From Bremerella cremea (GTDB taxonomy: Bacteria; Planctomycetota; Planctomycetia; Pirellulales; Pirellulaceae): a DNA stretch of 64,000 bases. Shown here in pieces: positions 17,690-26,450 of this stretch; the stretch's first letter is position 1, and each line of letters opens with the position of its first letter. The notes beneath the pieces were generated by a model. The model was not told where the DNA came from. It made no database searches and saw nothing but the letters and a program-made list of their open reading frames with translations. The position numbers and the translations under genes are program-made. The stretch covers positions 806,001 through 870,000 of the forward strand of contig NZ_QPEX01000010.1 of assembly GCF_003335505.1 (NCBI RefSeq), in the 5' to 3' direction.

Positions 17690-19141
17690 CTAGTTGGCAC
17701 TGTCAGCCAATTGCGAAGGCATAGACGATTTCATCAGGAACGAATCGACATCGTTCGCCACGATCACGCCATAATTAATGGCACCGAGCCAGCCTGACAT
17801 GATGATACCGACGCTGCCGGCGTGATACAGACCAGGGATTTGTTCTGGCAAAGCCCGGCTGACGGCTAGTCCTTCAAACTTGGTACCAAAGCTGGAACCG
17901 AGTTGATGCTTGGTGTAATGCTGGAACGTCTTAGGTGTCGAGACTTCGACATGGTCGACCCGCTCGCGGACATTGGGAACATATTTTTCCAAGGCGTCGA
18001 GTGTGTTTTCGGCCAGGTCGTCTTTGCTGGCTTTGTACTCTTCTTCCGACAGATTCGCCCAGTCTTCAAAGCGAGCGTTCGTACTGGAAACGACCAGCGA
18101 ACGGGGCCGCCCCTGGGGACGCGTACGCGGGTAATAGAACGAATAAGTTCGGCTGGTGATGTCGCGGCTCAGCAACAAATCGGTGCGGAACGTGGGAGCC
18201 GTGCTGCTGAAGAGCAGGTCGCCCGTTTCTTCTGGGATTTGATCGTCCGGCTTCATCGCGATGTAAACCTGGGTGCTGGAATTGTTCAGCCGCACCTCTT
18301 TGGCCTCGTCGATGAACTTCTTATCGAAGTACTGTTCCCCAATCAGGTTGAAGATCGTCAGTTTCAAGTTCGAGTTCGACACGATCGACTTACAACGAAT
18401 CGTCTTACCGTTGACGGTGATACTTTTGACTTTGCCGTTTTCGAGATTGATTTTCTGCACATCAGCGTTGATGCGCACATCGACGCCAGACTTCTTCAGG
18501 TCGTCGTGCATCAAGTGAATCAGGCGGTCGGTGCCCCCTTCAAAGGTAAACACACCTTTGCTCATGAAGTTGGAAAACACAATCCCGTAGCTGATCGCCG
18601 GGTCTTCCAAGGTCGAACCGTTGGCGTACGTGATCGGTTCCATCAACAGGCGGATCACGTCTTCACGGCCGGGGAAGAACTTGGCGAATAGTTCTTTCGT
18701 GGTCATTCCCTGATCGTCGTAGAAGTTCATCCCACGCGCCGTATCGAAGAACGCCTTGACGGTTTCTTCGGGCAGTTTGAACTCGGTGATCAGCAGCTTG
18801 GTGAAGTCGTCGCGATTGAATGTCGTCGAGAGCGAGAACATTGGGTTGTCGAAGCGAATGTTCTTCAGCTGCACGATCGAGTCAGCGATCTCGCGCGTCC
18901 AATAGCGGCGGCAGCTTTTGATCATGCCGATCGGAAAACCATGCAGCGAGATATCGAAGATGTGCCCGCCAGGTCGTTTGAACCACGTGGCCATTCCGCC
19001 CAATTTGTAATGCTGTTCACACAACAACACACTGCGTCCCTGGCGAGCCAGCGTATTGGCCGCCGTCAAACCGGCCAGGCCACTACCAATCACGACCACG
19101 TCGTATTCGTCTTGTGTGTCTTTGAGAAAGTCTTTTGCCAT
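17690..19141 (-). CDS. Phytoene-dehydrogenase-like FAD-dependent oxidoreductase (copy 1)
   Basis: A 483-residue flavoprotein of the phytoene desaturase/carotenoid isomerase/retinol saturase superfamily. The N-terminal dinucleotide-binding motif [18 protein letters not shown] (residues 15-32) is followed by [16 protein letters not shown]. The C-terminal FAD contact [21 protein letters not shown] (about residues 440-460) is typical. These enzymes desaturate, saturate or isomerise long unsaturated chains. A second related gene (19476-20867) lies upstream and an ACP and KAS beyond it, so the substrate is more likely an ACP-bound or long acyl chain than a carotenoid. No squalene or phytoene synthase gene is nearby. 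Confidence 0.87.
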   Translation of the reverse strand: MAKDFLKDTQDEYDVVVIGSGLAGLTAANTLARQGRSVLLCEQHYKLGGMATWFKRPGGHIFDISLHGFPIGMIKSCRRYWTREIADSIVQLKNIRFDNPMFSLSTTFNRDDFTKLLITEFKLPEETVKAFFDTARGMNFYDDQGMTTKELFAKFFPGREDVIRLLMEPITYANGSTLEDPAISYGIVFSNFMSKGVFTFEGGTDRLIHLMHDDLKKSGVDVRINADVQKINLENGKVKSITVNGKTIRCKSIVSNSNLKLTIFNLIGEQYFDKKFIDEAKEVRLNNSSTQVYIAMKPDDQIPEETGDLLFSSTAPTFRTDLLLSRDITSRTYSFYYPRTRPQGRPRSLVVSSTNARFEDWANLSEEEYKASKDDLAENTLDALEKYVPNVRERVDHVEVSTPKTFQHYTKHQLGSSFGTKFEGLAVSRALPEQIPGLYHAGSVGIIMSGWLGAINYGVIVANDVDSFLMKSSMPSQLADSAN

Positions 19142-19341
19142 GATCTACCTATTGGCATTCTTGCCCCACGCTACTGTCTCTCGAAAGAGAGGGCTAAGAT
19201 GAGGGGCGAAGCATTTAACGTGTGCTAGTTAGGTTGTGCTTGAATCGGGATGTAGGCGTCGCAAGGCCCTGCGTACGTTGGTCTGGAACCGAGACGATGC
19301 GTTGCCACGCGTTGTTTTATGGCTGCTGGTTAGCAGGGCTT

Positions 19342-19363
19342 GGTGCGTCGAGACGCACCCTAC
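19342..19363. repeat. Small palindromic repeat, family A
   Basis: GGTGCGTC, GA, GACGCACC form a perfect eight-base inverted repeat followed by CTAC, identical in its core to the copy at 21104-21125. Confidence 0.8.
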
Positions 19364-19392
19364 TTTGTTGGTTGTTTGCTAGTTTTCGTTCG

Positions 19393-19431
19393 CCCCTCAC
19401 CCTGGCCCTCTCCCCTCAGGGGCGAGGGGAC
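19393..19431. repeat. Small palindromic repeat, family C (CCCCTCACCCTGGCCCTCTCCCC type)
   Basis: A C-rich left arm (CCCCTCACCCTGGCCCTC) leads into TCCCCTC/AGGGGCGAGGGGAC, giving an imperfect hairpin. Related copies are at 20906-20930, 36030-36062, 58624-58662 and 59027-59070. Confidence 0.8.
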
Positions 19432-19475
19432 GGCGTTGGGTTTAAAAACCCAGGCGAGGAGCGCGGAGCATGGCG

Positions 19476-20867
19476 TCACGCGGCGTCTTTCAGGCAGTAG
19501 CGGTTGGCAACCGAAACCCCACTCATGATCGAGCCGATGATGCCGACGTAACCTTGGTCGGTTCCACAAATATACAAATTATCGAGGTGCGTGGTGCCGT
19601 CGAGATGCTTTTCGGGGGCACCATATACGGCCCCGTTCTTATGCCACGTGTAACGGTGGATCGTCTTGGGCGTAAACATATCGACCGCCACCACATGACG
19701 ACGGAACTCAGGGATGAACCGCACCACGCTGTCGCTGATTAAGTCGTACCACCGATTTTTCTCGAAACGGTAACGCTCTTCAGGCAGCTCGGTCCAGCGA
19801 TCGTAGTTGGCCAACGCGGTCACGCGTAAATAGCCTTCGTCCAGGTTCGCCCCGTCCTGATAGTCGAAATTGTTCGGCGAACAAATCACGCCGGTTCGCA
19901 CATCGCACAGATCGTCTTCCGGCTTCACCCAATGGAAGGTAGGGGAATCGTTGAAGAAGACAATCGTCGAGTCGTAACCTACTTCGACCGGTTGTTTCTT
20001 GATGACCGAGATCGTTTCGACAAAGCTCAAACGGCCAGGCTCGCTCGGGGGTGGCTTGAGGCCCTCTTCGCACATCCGCATCGTTTCCCACCAACCGGCG
20101 GACGAAATCACTTTGCGGGCGGAGATCTGACGACCATCATCCAGCGTCACGCCAACCGCGTTCCCTTCTTCAACTTTGATCGAAGCAACGCCGGTTCGTA
20201 GTTTGAGTTCGCCACCCAGTTCGCGATATTTCTTCACCAGGTTTTTCAGCAGCAGCCGCACTCCCTTCAGCGGGCGAGCGAAGCCTTCCATGTATATGCT
20301 GCGAAACATAATGCAAAATTGGCCCCAATCCATGTCCTGCTCGCGGGCATTGCCGTACCACATCAGTGGGCATAGCAGCATCTCGATCAGCAGTGGATCG
20401 GTGATAATCTCGGCCAGACGTTGCCGGGCGGAACCAGCGTAGTTTTCGGCGGTGATGTCGTCGTAATCGATAATCTGCCCGCGCAGGCGATCGAAGTTGT
20501 CGATCTGTTTGGGGAAACGCTGCGCGATCTGGCTGCGGAGTAACTGAATGTCGTTATCGAACTTCAGTTCCACTCCAGGGAACATCACCTTCGATCCCAA
20601 CTGCGGGCAGAGGGCGAACTCGTCCCACTTGAAACGCAACTGACGCAGTAGCCGGCCAAGCGGACCTTTCTTTTCCCCTTTTTGGGTGAAGTTGGTCACC
20701 GCATGCAAGCCGACGTCGAAGTCGCGACCCGCCATCCGATAGAACGAATTCAGACCGCCGATCGTGTTGTGTCGCTCCAGAATGCAGACACTTTGACCGA
20801 AATAGGCCAAGCGAATTCCGGCCGCCAGCCCGGACATGCCTGCGCCAATGATGATCGTGTCGTACAT
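19476..20867 (-). CDS. Phytoene-dehydrogenase-like FAD-dependent oxidoreductase (copy 2)
   Basis: A 463-residue flavoprotein related in fold, but not closely in sequence, to the protein of 17690-19141. It starts with the FAD motif MYDTIIIGAGMSGLAAGIRL and the following CILERHNTIGGLNSFYRM. The C-terminus has LYICGTDQGYVGIIGSIMSG, the family's FAD-contacting region. Residues around 60-70 (FDVGLHAVTNF) correspond to the conserved D-x-G-xx segment. Two different enzymes of this family beside an ACP and a KAS suggest two successive desaturation or isomerisation steps on one chain. The catalysed reaction is not known. Confidence 0.87.
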   Translation of the reverse strand: MYDTIIIGAGMSGLAAGIRLAYFGQSVCILERHNTIGGLNSFYRMAGRDFDVGLHAVTNFTQKGEKKGPLGRLLRQLRFKWDEFALCPQLGSKVMFPGVELKFDNDIQLLRSQIAQRFPKQIDNFDRLRGQIIDYDDITAENYAGSARQRLAEIITDPLLIEMLLCPLMWYGNAREQDMDWGQFCIMFRSIYMEGFARPLKGVRLLLKNLVKKYRELGGELKLRTGVASIKVEEGNAVGVTLDDGRQISARKVISSAGWWETMRMCEEGLKPPPSEPGRLSFVETISVIKKQPVEVGYDSTIVFFNDSPTFHWVKPEDDLCDVRTGVICSPNNFDYQDGANLDEGYLRVTALANYDRWTELPEERYRFEKNRWYDLISDSVVRFIPEFRRHVVAVDMFTPKTIHRYTWHKNGAVYGAPEKHLDGTTHLDNLYICGTDQGYVGIIGSIMSGVSVANRYCLKDAA

Positions 20868-20905
20868 GGTGAAGAGATAGCCCTTCTAACGTCCAACTTC
20901 TGGTT

Positions 20906-20930
20906 CCCTCGCCCCTGAGGGGAAAGGGAC
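20906..20930. repeat. Small palindromic repeat, family C (short copy)
   Basis: CCCTCGCCCCTGAGGGGAAAGGGAC has CCCCT/AGGGG as hairpin core. It sits about 40 bases upstream of the start of the second FAD oxidoreductase gene. Confidence 0.65.
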
Positions 20931-20948
20931 TAGAAGCGTGAATATATC

Positions 20949-20970
20949 GTAGGGTGCGTCTTGACGCACC
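20949..20970. repeat. Small palindromic repeat, family A (inverted copy)
   Basis: GTAGGGTGCGTC, TT, GACGCACC: the reverse-oriented version of the family A unit. Confidence 0.8.
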
Positions 20971-21103
20971 AGAACCTGCCCAGAGGCATATCGAAGACAT
21001 CTACGTGAAAACGTAATTGCCCAGACAAACGGCTCGACAGGCAACACCCCGTGCGTTTGCGTTGCCACGCGGAAAGAGATCGCGGCGTTGCTTCACAGGG
21101 CAT

Positions 21104-21125
21104 GGTGCGTCGAGACGCACCCTAC
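21104..21125. repeat. Small palindromic repeat, family A
   Basis: GGTGCGTCGAGACGCACC followed by CTAC. It ends 25 bases downstream of the ACP stop (minus strand) and could fold in the mRNA 3' region. Confidence 0.8.
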
Positions 21126-21149
21126 GCCTGTTCCGCCTGCGACCGTCAA

Positions 21150-21401
21150 TTACAGGTCTTTCATCTTTGGCTCGAGATAGGTGACCGTGCTGGTCATCGA
21201 AGCCAACTCCGGATAATCCTCTTCCGGAATCTGCACGCGATGCCGCTTGCGCAGTTCCATCACGATATCGAGGAAGTCCATGCTGTCGAGTTCCAACTGG
21301 TCACGGAAGGGCTTATCGTCGTCGATATCCGTGATGTCGTCATCCGGAGCGATGTCCCGCAAAATATCCAAAATCTCTTCACGGATTTCTCCTGGCGTCA
21401 T
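21150..21401 (-). CDS. Acyl carrier protein
   Basis: An 83-residue acidic four-helix carrier. Ser40 in LELDSMDFLD is the expected 4'-phosphopantetheine attachment site (D-S-M-D in place of the more common D-S-L-D). The gene lies 26 bases downstream of the KAS gene on the same strand. Its placement inside this cluster suggests a dedicated carrier distinct from the housekeeping AcpP, although only one ACP gene is visible in the window. Confidence 0.93.
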   Translation of the reverse strand: MTPGEIREEILDILRDIAPDDDITDIDDDKPFRDQLELDSMDFLDIVMELRKRHRVQIPEEDYPELASMTSTVTYLEPKMKDL

Positions 21402-21427
21402 CCCGTTGTGGCTCCTTCGACCGTTGT

Positions 21428-22681
21428 CTAAAGCTTTTTGATGATTACTACTGAGTTAATACCAAGCATCCCGAACGAGTTGTTCAAGATTGCCTTCACG
21501 TTTCCAAGTTCTCGTGGCTGGTTCAAAACCAAGCCATCGATCGCGCACTCTGGGTCCAGCTGGTCGACGTTGATCGTGGCGTGACAAACGCCGTCGTTAA
21601 ACGCTGGTAAGTTGCCGGAAAGCTCAAGTGCTCCGGCGGCCCCCATCGCGTGACCGATAAAACTCTTTGTATTGTTGATGAACGTTGTTTCGCTTTTACC
21701 GAACACTTCGCGAATCGCAGTGCATTCTTGCTGATCGCCGAGCGTCGTGCCGGTGGCGTGCGTGCTGACGATATCGATGTCGGTGGCGTTCATCCCGGCG
21801 CGCTTCAGGGCCAAGTTCATGCACTGCACTTGGCGTTCGGGGTTGGGCAGCACAAAGTCGGTCGCGTCGGTGTTCATCGCGTAGCCGGCAAGTTCGCCAT
21901 AAATCTTTGCACCGCGTTTTTTGGCATCCGATAACCGCTCAAGTGTATAAATGCAGCCCCCTTCGGAAACAACAATTCCGTTCCGCTGGGTATCAAAGGG
22001 GCGGGATGCTTTGGTTGGGTCTTCGTGCGAGGCCAACGCCCCTTGGCTTTTAAAACCGGCGAAGATGCCAAACGTTTGAATGCTTTCCGATACGCCCCCT
22101 GCTAAGGCCAGGTCGCATTCGCCTAGCCGCAACATCTGAGCACCTTGAATCAGGCCTGCATTGCCAGCGGCACAGGCCGCCCCAATGGTGTAATGCGGGC
22201 CCACGATGCCCATGGTCAAACAAATTTCGCCAGCCGGATTGTTGGCGACTGTGCGGGGGTTGTGATGATGCGACCAGAACGAGGTGTCGTAGTCGTATCC
22301 CTTGATGTTGTAGACCTCGTTTTCGGTCTCCACATTGCCATGCTCGGTCACGCCGATGTAAACGCCGACCATGCTTTTGTCGGTGTTTTCCCAATCGATC
22401 CCGCTATCGGCGATTGCTTCACCGGAACAATAAATTCCGATACTACCGGCACGGGTTCCGCGACGAATGTCCCGCTTCTTTTGGTAGCGGGTTGCTTCGT
22501 AATTGCAGATCCCAGCTAACGTTTCACCAATGTAGCGAATCTCGTAGTTCGAGACACCGCTCTTGCCGCTTAACAGTGCTTCCCGATACTCCACGAACGA
22601 ATTGCCGTTCGGTGCGGTCAGACCGACGCCCGTGATGACAATGCGTTGCGAATCGGGTAGTTGTTCAGCAGTGGCAATCAT
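21428..22681 (-). CDS. Beta-ketoacyl-ACP synthase, KAS II (FabF)-like
   Basis: A 417-residue condensing enzyme that extends acyl-ACP with malonyl-ACP. The Cys-His-His triad is complete: Cys170 in TIGAACAAGN, His308 in STHATGTTLGD and His344 in SFIGHAMGAAG. Length matches FabF. The GTEHG-type loop is VTEHGNVETE and the region at 130-140 has a His run (SFWSHHHNP) that is not usual in housekeeping FabF and may shape the acyl pocket. It starts the ACP/FAD/FabZ/FabI sub-cluster; a 59-base gap separates it from oleD upstream. Confidence 0.92.
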   Translation of the reverse strand: MIATAEQLPDSQRIVITGVGLTAPNGNSFVEYREALLSGKSGVSNYEIRYIGETLAGICNYEATRYQKKRDIRRGTRAGSIGIYCSGEAIADSGIDWENTDKSMVGVYIGVTEHGNVETENEVYNIKGYDYDTSFWSHHHNPRTVANNPAGEICLTMGIVGPHYTIGAACAAGNAGLIQGAQMLRLGECDLALAGGVSESIQTFGIFAGFKSQGALASHEDPTKASRPFDTQRNGIVVSEGGCIYTLERLSDAKKRGAKIYGELAGYAMNTDATDFVLPNPERQVQCMNLALKRAGMNATDIDIVSTHATGTTLGDQQECTAIREVFGKSETTFINNTKSFIGHAMGAAGALELSGNLPAFNDGVCHATINVDQLDPECAIDGLVLNQPRELGNVKAILNNSFGMLGINSVVIIKKL

Positions 22682-22745
22682 TTGCCCATCCTCGGCAATT
22701 TAACGGAAACCGTTCAAGCTACCGATTCCCAGGAACCTTGACAAG

Positions 22746-23741
22746 TCACCCGCGAGAAGCCAATTCCTCGCCCAGGCGGCGCATTCCCTCTTCTGTCGAG
22801 ACATGGGGGACATATCCCAAGTCGTGACGTGCAGCGGAGATATCGAAATAATGATGGGTCGCTAACTGCCGCGCCAGAAAGCGTGTCATCCGTGGTTCTT
22901 CATTCATACGGCCGACCATTTTATAAGCCGTTTCCATCATTGCACCGGCATAATAGGCAACGTTTGCCGAAACTCGTTTGCGAACCGGAGCGATCTCTTC
23001 CAGGGCTAAGATTTCGTTAATCCAGTCCCACAAGCGAACCGGAGCCCCCTGAGTGATGAAATAGGCTTTGCCGCCAACTTGCTCTGGCGAGCACAACAAT
23101 GCTCCAGCAGCCTGAATATGGGCGGCAGCGGCATTCTCGACAAAAACCATGTCGACCAAGTTTTTTCCGTCACCCACGACCCGCAGTTTGCCTGTTTTCG
23201 CCCGATCGATTAAACGAGGGATTAAATGTTGATCGCGTGGCCCCCAAATCAGGTGAGGTCTTAAAGCACACGTCCGCAGCGAGCCAGGCTGATCTGCGGA
23301 GAGCACCATTTGCTCGGCCAGGGCTTTTGAATGCGGATAATGGGCCAACCACTTCTCCGGGTAAGGGGCCGACTCGTTCACCCCCTTCTGATCGGTACCA
23401 TCAAAAGTCACGCTAGGGCTGCTGCAATAGACCAGCCGCGCGACGCCCAATTTCTGGCAAGCAGCCAAAATATTCTTGGTCCCCTGGACGTTGATCCCAT
23501 AATAATCGGGCCAACGCCCCCAAATTCCGGCGATTGCGGCAACATGAAAGACGACTTCGCAGCCGTTTACCGCCCGCTCGACGGCATCGTTGTCGCGTAA
23601 GTCTCCCTGGACGCACTCGACTCCCAACTGCTCGAGCTCGGGGTAGCGTTGGCGACTGAGAATGCGAACCTCTTCCCCCAACAGGAGTAACTGTTCGACA
23701 ATGTAACGACCGAGGAAGCCTCCTCCGCCGGTGACCAACAT
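22746..23741 (-). CDS. oleD: OleD-like NAD(P)-dependent 2-alkyl-3-oxoalkanoate reductase
   Basis: A 331-residue extended short-chain dehydrogenase. The ATG at 23741 (MLVTGGGGFLG) gives the nucleotide-binding loop at residues 4-11; a TTG two codons upstream is possible. The catalytic Tyr135-x3-Lys139 lies in AHYPHSKA. Segments HVAAIAGIWG, YCSSPSVTFDG and NESAPYP match the OleD/3-beta-HSD group closely. OleD reduces the beta-keto acid made by head-to-head condensation of two acyl chains, just before OleC forms the beta-lactone. An oleC-like gene lies two genes upstream, which supports the assignment over a sterol dehydrogenase. Confidence 0.83.
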   Translation of the reverse strand: MLVTGGGGFLGRYIVEQLLLLGEEVRILSRQRYPELEQLGVECVQGDLRDNDAVERAVNGCEVVFHVAAIAGIWGRWPDYYGINVQGTKNILAACQKLGVARLVYCSSPSVTFDGTDQKGVNESAPYPEKWLAHYPHSKALAEQMVLSADQPGSLRTCALRPHLIWGPRDQHLIPRLIDRAKTGKLRVVGDGKNLVDMVFVENAAAAHIQAAGALLCSPEQVGGKAYFITQGAPVRLWDWINEILALEEIAPVRKRVSANVAYYAGAMMETAYKMVGRMNEEPRMTRFLARQLATHHYFDISAARHDLGYVPHVSTEEGMRRLGEELASRG

Positions 23742-23763
23742 GCTCAAAGTGTGCTCCGCGTAG

Positions 23764-24717
23764 CTATCCGTTTGAAATGCCTTGAATCATCGACTTGGGA
23801 ATCTTAAAGCGGTAGGAACCACTCATCGGCTGACTGGCTCCGTCACGCGTGACCGCTTCGCCAGGCAGGTCGAGGTATAGGTTTTCGATTGCGTTGGGAT
23901 CGAAGTCTTCTGGCACGTCAAACACAATCACGTCCGTCCCTTCTTCCAGCGGCTCGAACGTTTTCTTAGGCGTCCACCATTTCAGGTCGGACAGGTCGTC
24001 GAACATGATGGGATCGTAAGTCCGCTTCTCCTCGTCCGAAATCTGTGCCGTTCGCAAGGCTCCGCTAGGAGAGGTGAAGACGTTTCCGTACCAGCTTTTG
24101 AATTGGAAAGTCTTATCGGATCGATTCGACAATTCCAAGTAGACATTGATGTAGGGGCGTCCTGAAGTCACGATTTCGCCCCGTTCGTCACGCCCTCGTA
24201 CTTCCCCCCAGTCGACATGGTTAACCTTCACTCTAAAGCCTTCCATGGTGGCAGAATTTTTGGCGGGAATCCATTTAATGTACTGCTCGCCTGTTTCTGC
24301 TTGGGTAATCCGTTCTTGGATTTGATTTCCACGATTGAAGTCGGCTTCGTCCACCACCACTTCTTCGCTATCGCCACGGTCGGCAGTGACATACAAATAC
24401 ACCACAAACAAACCCGCCGCCGACAGCAGACTAAAGAACACGATATAGCCGGTTTTGATGATGGTTTTCCAAGGAATCTCTCCCTTTTCCGCCTCGGCGT
24501 TCTCCGCATCTGGGTCGGTGTTGTCGCTCTCTGCTGCTTTGGCCTTCCCCTTGGCGTTGGCCCGGCTTCCGCTTTGCTTGGGTGTGATCACCGGCCCTAC
24601 CGCTGGCGCCGCCTGAGGGACAACAAACACACCTTGGCACGTAGGACACTGAACCTGAGTTCCCGCAGGCGAGGTAACGTTCAACACGGTCGAACAGTGA
24701 GGACACTTCAAATGCAT
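23764..24717 (-). CDS. Zinc-ribbon, single-membrane-span protein between oleC and oleD
   Basis: A 317-residue protein of unknown function. Residues 5-30 form a zinc ribbon of the MJ0042/planctomycete type with CPHC and CPTC pairs spaced about 18 apart. A low-complexity charged linker (about 50-80) is followed by a membrane span (TGYIVFFSLLSAAGLFVVYLY, about residues 88-110) and a beta-rich outer domain of 200 residues, DUF4352-like in general character. The position between oleC and oleD, with gaps of 47 and 22 bases, makes co-transcription likely. Whether it takes part in the pathway is unknown. Confidence 0.75.
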   Translation of the reverse strand: MHLKCPHCSTVLNVTSPAGTQVQCPTCQGVFVVPQAAPAVGPVITPKQSGSRANAKGKAKAAESDNTDPDAENAEAEKGEIPWKTIIKTGYIVFFSLLSAAGLFVVYLYVTADRGDSEEVVVDEADFNRGNQIQERITQAETGEQYIKWIPAKNSATMEGFRVKVNHVDWGEVRGRDERGEIVTSGRPYINVYLELSNRSDKTFQFKSWYGNVFTSPSGALRTAQISDEEKRTYDPIMFDDLSDLKWWTPKKTFEPLEEGTDVIVFDVPEDFDPNAIENLYLDLPGEAVTRDGASQPMSGSYRFKIPKSMIQGISNG

Positions 24718-24764
24718 GAGAGAGACAAGCCTTTTGCGGTCAGAAAAGAGGAACCCATCCTATT

Positions 24765-26450
24765 TTACCCCGGCAAAATCGCCTCCAGGCGATCCTCCGC
24801 CCAGATCGTGAGCTTTTCGCGAAATATCTTCGCGTTGTGACGGACATCGACCGGAAAGTTGGGATGCAGCAGGAAATGTTCGATTCGTTGGGTGAGGGCG
24901 TTTTTATTGCCGATCTCGTGCAGTTCGTCTAGCAGCGTGTCGATTTCCTCAGGCGAATTCGGGTACTGTCCTGGCCACGGTTCGACGATCACCACCGGTA
25001 TCTTGGCTCCCTCAGGCCCAATGCCCACCAGGGCGCTGCGGAAGATCTTTTCGTGCGTGTTAAAGATCGATTCGACTGGGATCGTGAACATCGGGCCCTC
25101 CGCCGTGATCACGCGATGCGATTTTCGCCCGCAGAACCAGAAGCGATCTTGCGAGTCGAGGTAGCCCACGTCCCCCATCCGATGCCAGACCGCGTCTCCA
25201 TCGTGAATCTTGGCCAGGCGGGTCGCTTCTTCGCTGGTGGCGTAGCGTCGTGTGATCACGGGCCCGCGCACAATCAACTCGCCGATTTCGCCCTGGGGGA
25301 GGGGCTGAACCTGAGCGATCGATTCCAACGGTTCGTCCGAGATCGCAATCACTTGCCAATCGATCCCGCTGAAACGTGTTCCAACGCACGTTCCGCCCCC
25401 ATCGCGAGAGCGTTCGATCGTTTCTCCCAGCACTTCACTGGCCGAAATCGACGCGACTGGTAACGCCTCGGTTGCTCCATAGGGAGTGTACATCTCGGCA
25501 TTCGGGGCCGCCGTTTTCATCCTTTTCAGCACATGCGGCGGGACCGGCGCACCGGCCGATAGAACTCGCTTCAAACTCGGCATCCACAACCCTTCTCGCT
25601 CGCAGAACTGTCCGACCGCATTCCATACCGCAGGGGAGGCGAACGACTGGGTGGCCTGCCAATCGCCGACCGCTTCTAAGATGTTACGCGGGTCAACGGT
25701 CGCCGGGCGGCTGAAATCCATTTCCGGAATCACCGACGTCACCCCCATCGCGCTGTTGAACAGGCCAAACAGCGGAAAGCCTGGCACGTCGACTTCCCCC
25801 GGCTGAATCTCGTAACGCTCTTGGATGAACTGTACTTGGCGGCGAAACCCTTCGTGGCGAAATTCAACCCCTTTCGGTGGTCCTGTGCTGCCGGAAGTAA
25901 AGATGATCGCGGCTTGATCATCCGCTTTTGCTTCAAACGAACGAAAGTCCCCTACTTCGGTCCGCCGTAGTTCTTCCAGGGTAGCTCCTCCCCAAAACCA
26001 ACGCCTGCCAGCGGTGACGTTGAACTGGGAATCCTGATAGCGACGGCCACACAGTTTCCGCACGGCATGCACGATAGGTATCGCCACGAAGCCTTGCGGT
26101 TTGACTTGATCGAGACAAGACAGGACGTTCTTCTTGCCCATGCCTGGGTCAATCAAGATGCTAACCGCCCCGACTTTAAACAGCGCGAAGACCAGCGAGA
26201 CGAAATCGATCCCTGGTCGCACCATCAAAGCCAACCGCGTCCCTGGCCTAACCCCCATTTGTGCCAAGCCGGCGGCAACCTGGGTGCTATCTTCGGCAAG
26301 CCGCCGGAACGTGATCGTATCGTACAGCCGCTTGCCATCTTGGCCGCGTTTGCCAGGCACGGCGATTGCGACCTTGTCAGGACGTGTCTGTGCGACCTCG
26401 TCCAGCAAGAGCCCGACATTGAAGACAGGGTTGGTTAGCGTGTCCGACAT
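24765..26450 (-). CDS. oleC: OleC-like beta-lactone synthetase (AMP-dependent synthetase family)
   Basis: A 561-residue ANL-superfamily enzyme. Residues 185-194 are the nucleotide-binding loop TSGSTGPPKG. The LIDPGMG motif at residues 99-105 is characteristic of OleC and not of general acyl-CoA ligases. Further ANL motifs are YTPYGATEALPV near 320 and the WHRMGDVGYLDSQDRFWFCGRKSH region near 430. OleC adenylates a 2-alkyl-3-hydroxy acid and closes it to a cis-beta-lactone in long-chain olefin synthesis. Its start overlaps the end of the ATP-grasp gene by 16 bases, which implies translational coupling. OleB, which decarboxylates the lactone, is not seen in the window. Confidence 0.83.
   Translation of the reverse strand: MSDTLTNPVFNVGLLLDEVAQTRPDKVAIAVPGKRGQDGKRLYDTITFRRLAEDSTQVAAGLAQMGVRPGTRLALMVRPGIDFVSLVFALFKVGAVSILIDPGMGKKNVLSCLDQVKPQGFVAIPIVHAVRKLCGRRYQDSQFNVTAGRRWFWGGATLEELRRTEVGDFRSFEAKADDQAAIIFTSGSTGPPKGVEFRHEGFRRQVQFIQERYEIQPGEVDVPGFPLFGLFNSAMGVTSVIPEMDFSRPATVDPRNILEAVGDWQATQSFASPAVWNAVGQFCEREGLWMPSLKRVLSAGAPVPPHVLKRMKTAAPNAEMYTPYGATEALPVASISASEVLGETIERSRDGGGTCVGTRFSGIDWQVIAISDEPLESIAQVQPLPQGEIGELIVRGPVITRRYATSEEATRLAKIHDGDAVWHRMGDVGYLDSQDRFWFCGRKSHRVITAEGPMFTIPVESIFNTHEKIFRSALVGIGPEGAKIPVVIVEPWPGQYPNSPEEIDTLLDELHEIGNKNALTQRIEHFLLHPNFPVDVRHNAKIFREKLTIWAEDRLEAILPG

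Larger units (their letters stand above)
19142..19475. other. Repeat-rich gap between the two FAD oxidoreductase genes
   Basis: This 334-base gap holds one family A palindrome (19342-19363) and one family C palindrome (19393-19431). A block of about 75 bases around the family A copy, beginning with GCGTTGCCACGCG (about 19300), recurs at about 21058-21125. No gene was recognised. Confidence 0.6.

Noticed and set aside
16123..21125. CRISPR array
   Set aside because: Copies are kilobases apart, palindromic and vary in orientation; no regular spacing or cas genes.
16228..26450. Calling the block a ladderane cluster
   Set aside because: The composition is suggestive, but anammox-specific members such as radical SAM enzymes are missing and the family resemblance alone does not identify the product.
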